From positions 1,503,783-1,567,782 of the forward strand of contig NZ_CP078067.1 in assembly GCF_019195395.1 (NCBI RefSeq): a stretch of DNA of 64,000 nt, read 5' to 3'. This document shows positions 63,546-64,000 of the stretch, in pieces. The notes beneath the pieces are model-generated. The model did no database searches, had not been told where the DNA came from, and was given only the letters and a program-made list of their open reading frames with translations. The translations under genes and the position numbers were made by a program. Positions within the stretch are counted from its first letter, which is position 1; each line of letters begins with the position of its first letter. The DNA comes from Kaistella faecalis (lineage in GTDB: Bacteria; Bacteroidota; Bacteroidia; Flavobacteriales; Weeksellaceae).

Positions 63546-64000
63546 ATGTCAGATCAAATTCCATTTCTTCCCTATATCATCAGTGCATTCATCGGGATCG
63601 GACTTGCCGCAGCGACAGGTTTCAGGGTTTTTATGCCCATGTTTGCTGTAAGTCTGGCTTCTTATTTAGGCTGGATTCCCATGAATGAAAGTTTTGAGTG
63701 GTTAGCCGGACTTCCAACATTAATCACAACAGGGATTGCGATGGTTGCTGAAGTTCTTGCGTATTATATTCCATTTATCGATCATCTTTTAGATACAATT
63801 TCGGTTCCGCTGGCCACTATTGCCGGTTCGGTGATGTTCGCCAGTCAGTTTGCCGATATCGGAACTTTTCCGCAATGGGCTTTGGCTTTAATTGCAGGAG
63901 GTGGAACTGCCGCAGCCATCAGTTCGGGATTTGCGGGAACACGTGCTGCATCTACAGCCACAACTGGTGGTTTGGGAAATTCGGTAGTCGCTACAACAGA
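63546..64000 (+). CDS. DUF4126 membrane protein, N-terminal part
   Basis: About 150 residues before the window ends. Starts at ATG 63546: a membrane segment rich in Ala/Gly (YIISAFIGIGLAAATGFRVF) and others (LITTGIAMVAEVLAYYIPF, PLATIAGSVMFASQF). DUF4126 proteins are integral membrane proteins of unknown role. A TAAATTTG -7 box lies at 63513-63520. Confidence 0.85.
   Translation, partial: MSDQIPFLPYIISAFIGIGLAAATGFRVFMPMFAVSLASYLGWIPMNESFEWLAGLPTLITTGIAMVAEVLAYYIPFIDHLLDTISVPLATIAGSVMFASQFADIGTFPQWALALIAGGGTAAAISSGFAGTRAASTATTGGLGNSVVATT

Noticed and set aside
1-64000. CRISPR arrays, prophage or insertion sequences
   Set aside because: No evenly spaced direct repeats with unique spacers, no transposase or integrase and no phage gene were seen. 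The S24 repressor alone is not enough for a phage call, since its neighbours are repair polymerases.

Overview
The window looks like a chromosomal segment of a flavobacterium from the Chryseobacterium/Kaistella part of the Bacteroidetes. This rests on four things. Several promoters fit the Bacteroidetes pattern TTTG or TTG, about 19 bases, then TAnnTTTG. The base composition is AT-rich. Family markers include GLPGLI, DUF3078, DUF4835 and DUF5687 proteins, the HYC_CC_PP protein and a Bacteroidetes-type RNA polymerase omega subunit. No gene shows clear Shine-Dalgarno dependence. Almost everything is single-copy core metabolism or housekeeping. I see no transposase, phage structural gene, plasmid gene or CRISPR array.

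Layout. 0-5.4 kb: a partial secreted protein, then a mutagenic-repair cassette made of an S24/XRE repressor divergent from a Y-family polymerase and a DnaE2-like polymerase, with two matching TTGTT-N7-GTAAC operators between them. 5.4-16.6 kb: a DUF1801/YdeI protein, glutamate dehydrogenase, DprA, a rhomboid protease, a DUF3078 porin-like protein, YifB/ComM, tRNA-Val, FolC, ExbB-ExbD-TonB and an acidic hypothetical protein. 16.8-27.3 kb: a DUF885 lipoprotein peptidase, a cytoplasmic multi-PAS histidine kinase with a single-domain response regulator, a cysteine-free endonuclease III, a lipoprotein, a BCP peroxiredoxin, SufS, a serine hydrolase and glycyl-tRNA synthetase. 27.4-36.3 kb: PyrD, a DUF445 membrane protein, MsrB, a metal-linked operon (HYC_CC_PP protein, TonB-dependent receptor with two N-terminal HMA domains, lipoprotein with duplicated HG/HRC motifs), an L,D-transpeptidase and a GLPGLI protein. 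36.4-40.5 kb: the sufABCD iron-sulfur operon.

40.6-44.5 kb holds the most unusual material. RtcB RNA ligase, PrfH release factor and an overlapping TPR protein lie in that order on the minus strand. Upstream are two palindromes and a promoter-to-terminator interval of about 170 bases that folds into stems and encodes no convincing protein, so it is a candidate small RNA. rtcB is bracketed by inverted copies of a dispersed intergenic repeat. 44.5-55.4 kb: methylmalonyl-CoA mutase, release factor 1, class I and class II fumarases on either side of a WYL regulator, and an ABC exporter pair. 55.5-64 kb: RecN, DUF4835, CoaBC, omega, BamD, a TetR regulator, TatD, TcdA, RnpA and a partial DUF4126 protein.

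A dispersed, GC-richer, imperfectly palindromic repeat of about 70-145 bp occurs at six intergenic places (near 14.1, 27.3, 40.5, 42.4, 44.1 and 48.2 kb). Functionally the window links DNA damage tolerance and repair (repressor-DinB-DnaE2, RecN, Nth, DprA, YifB), Fe-S assembly (SufABCD, SufS) with an Fe-S client (class I fumarase), envelope biogenesis (BamD, TonB system, L,D-transpeptidase) and RNA/ribosome repair (RtcB, PrfH).
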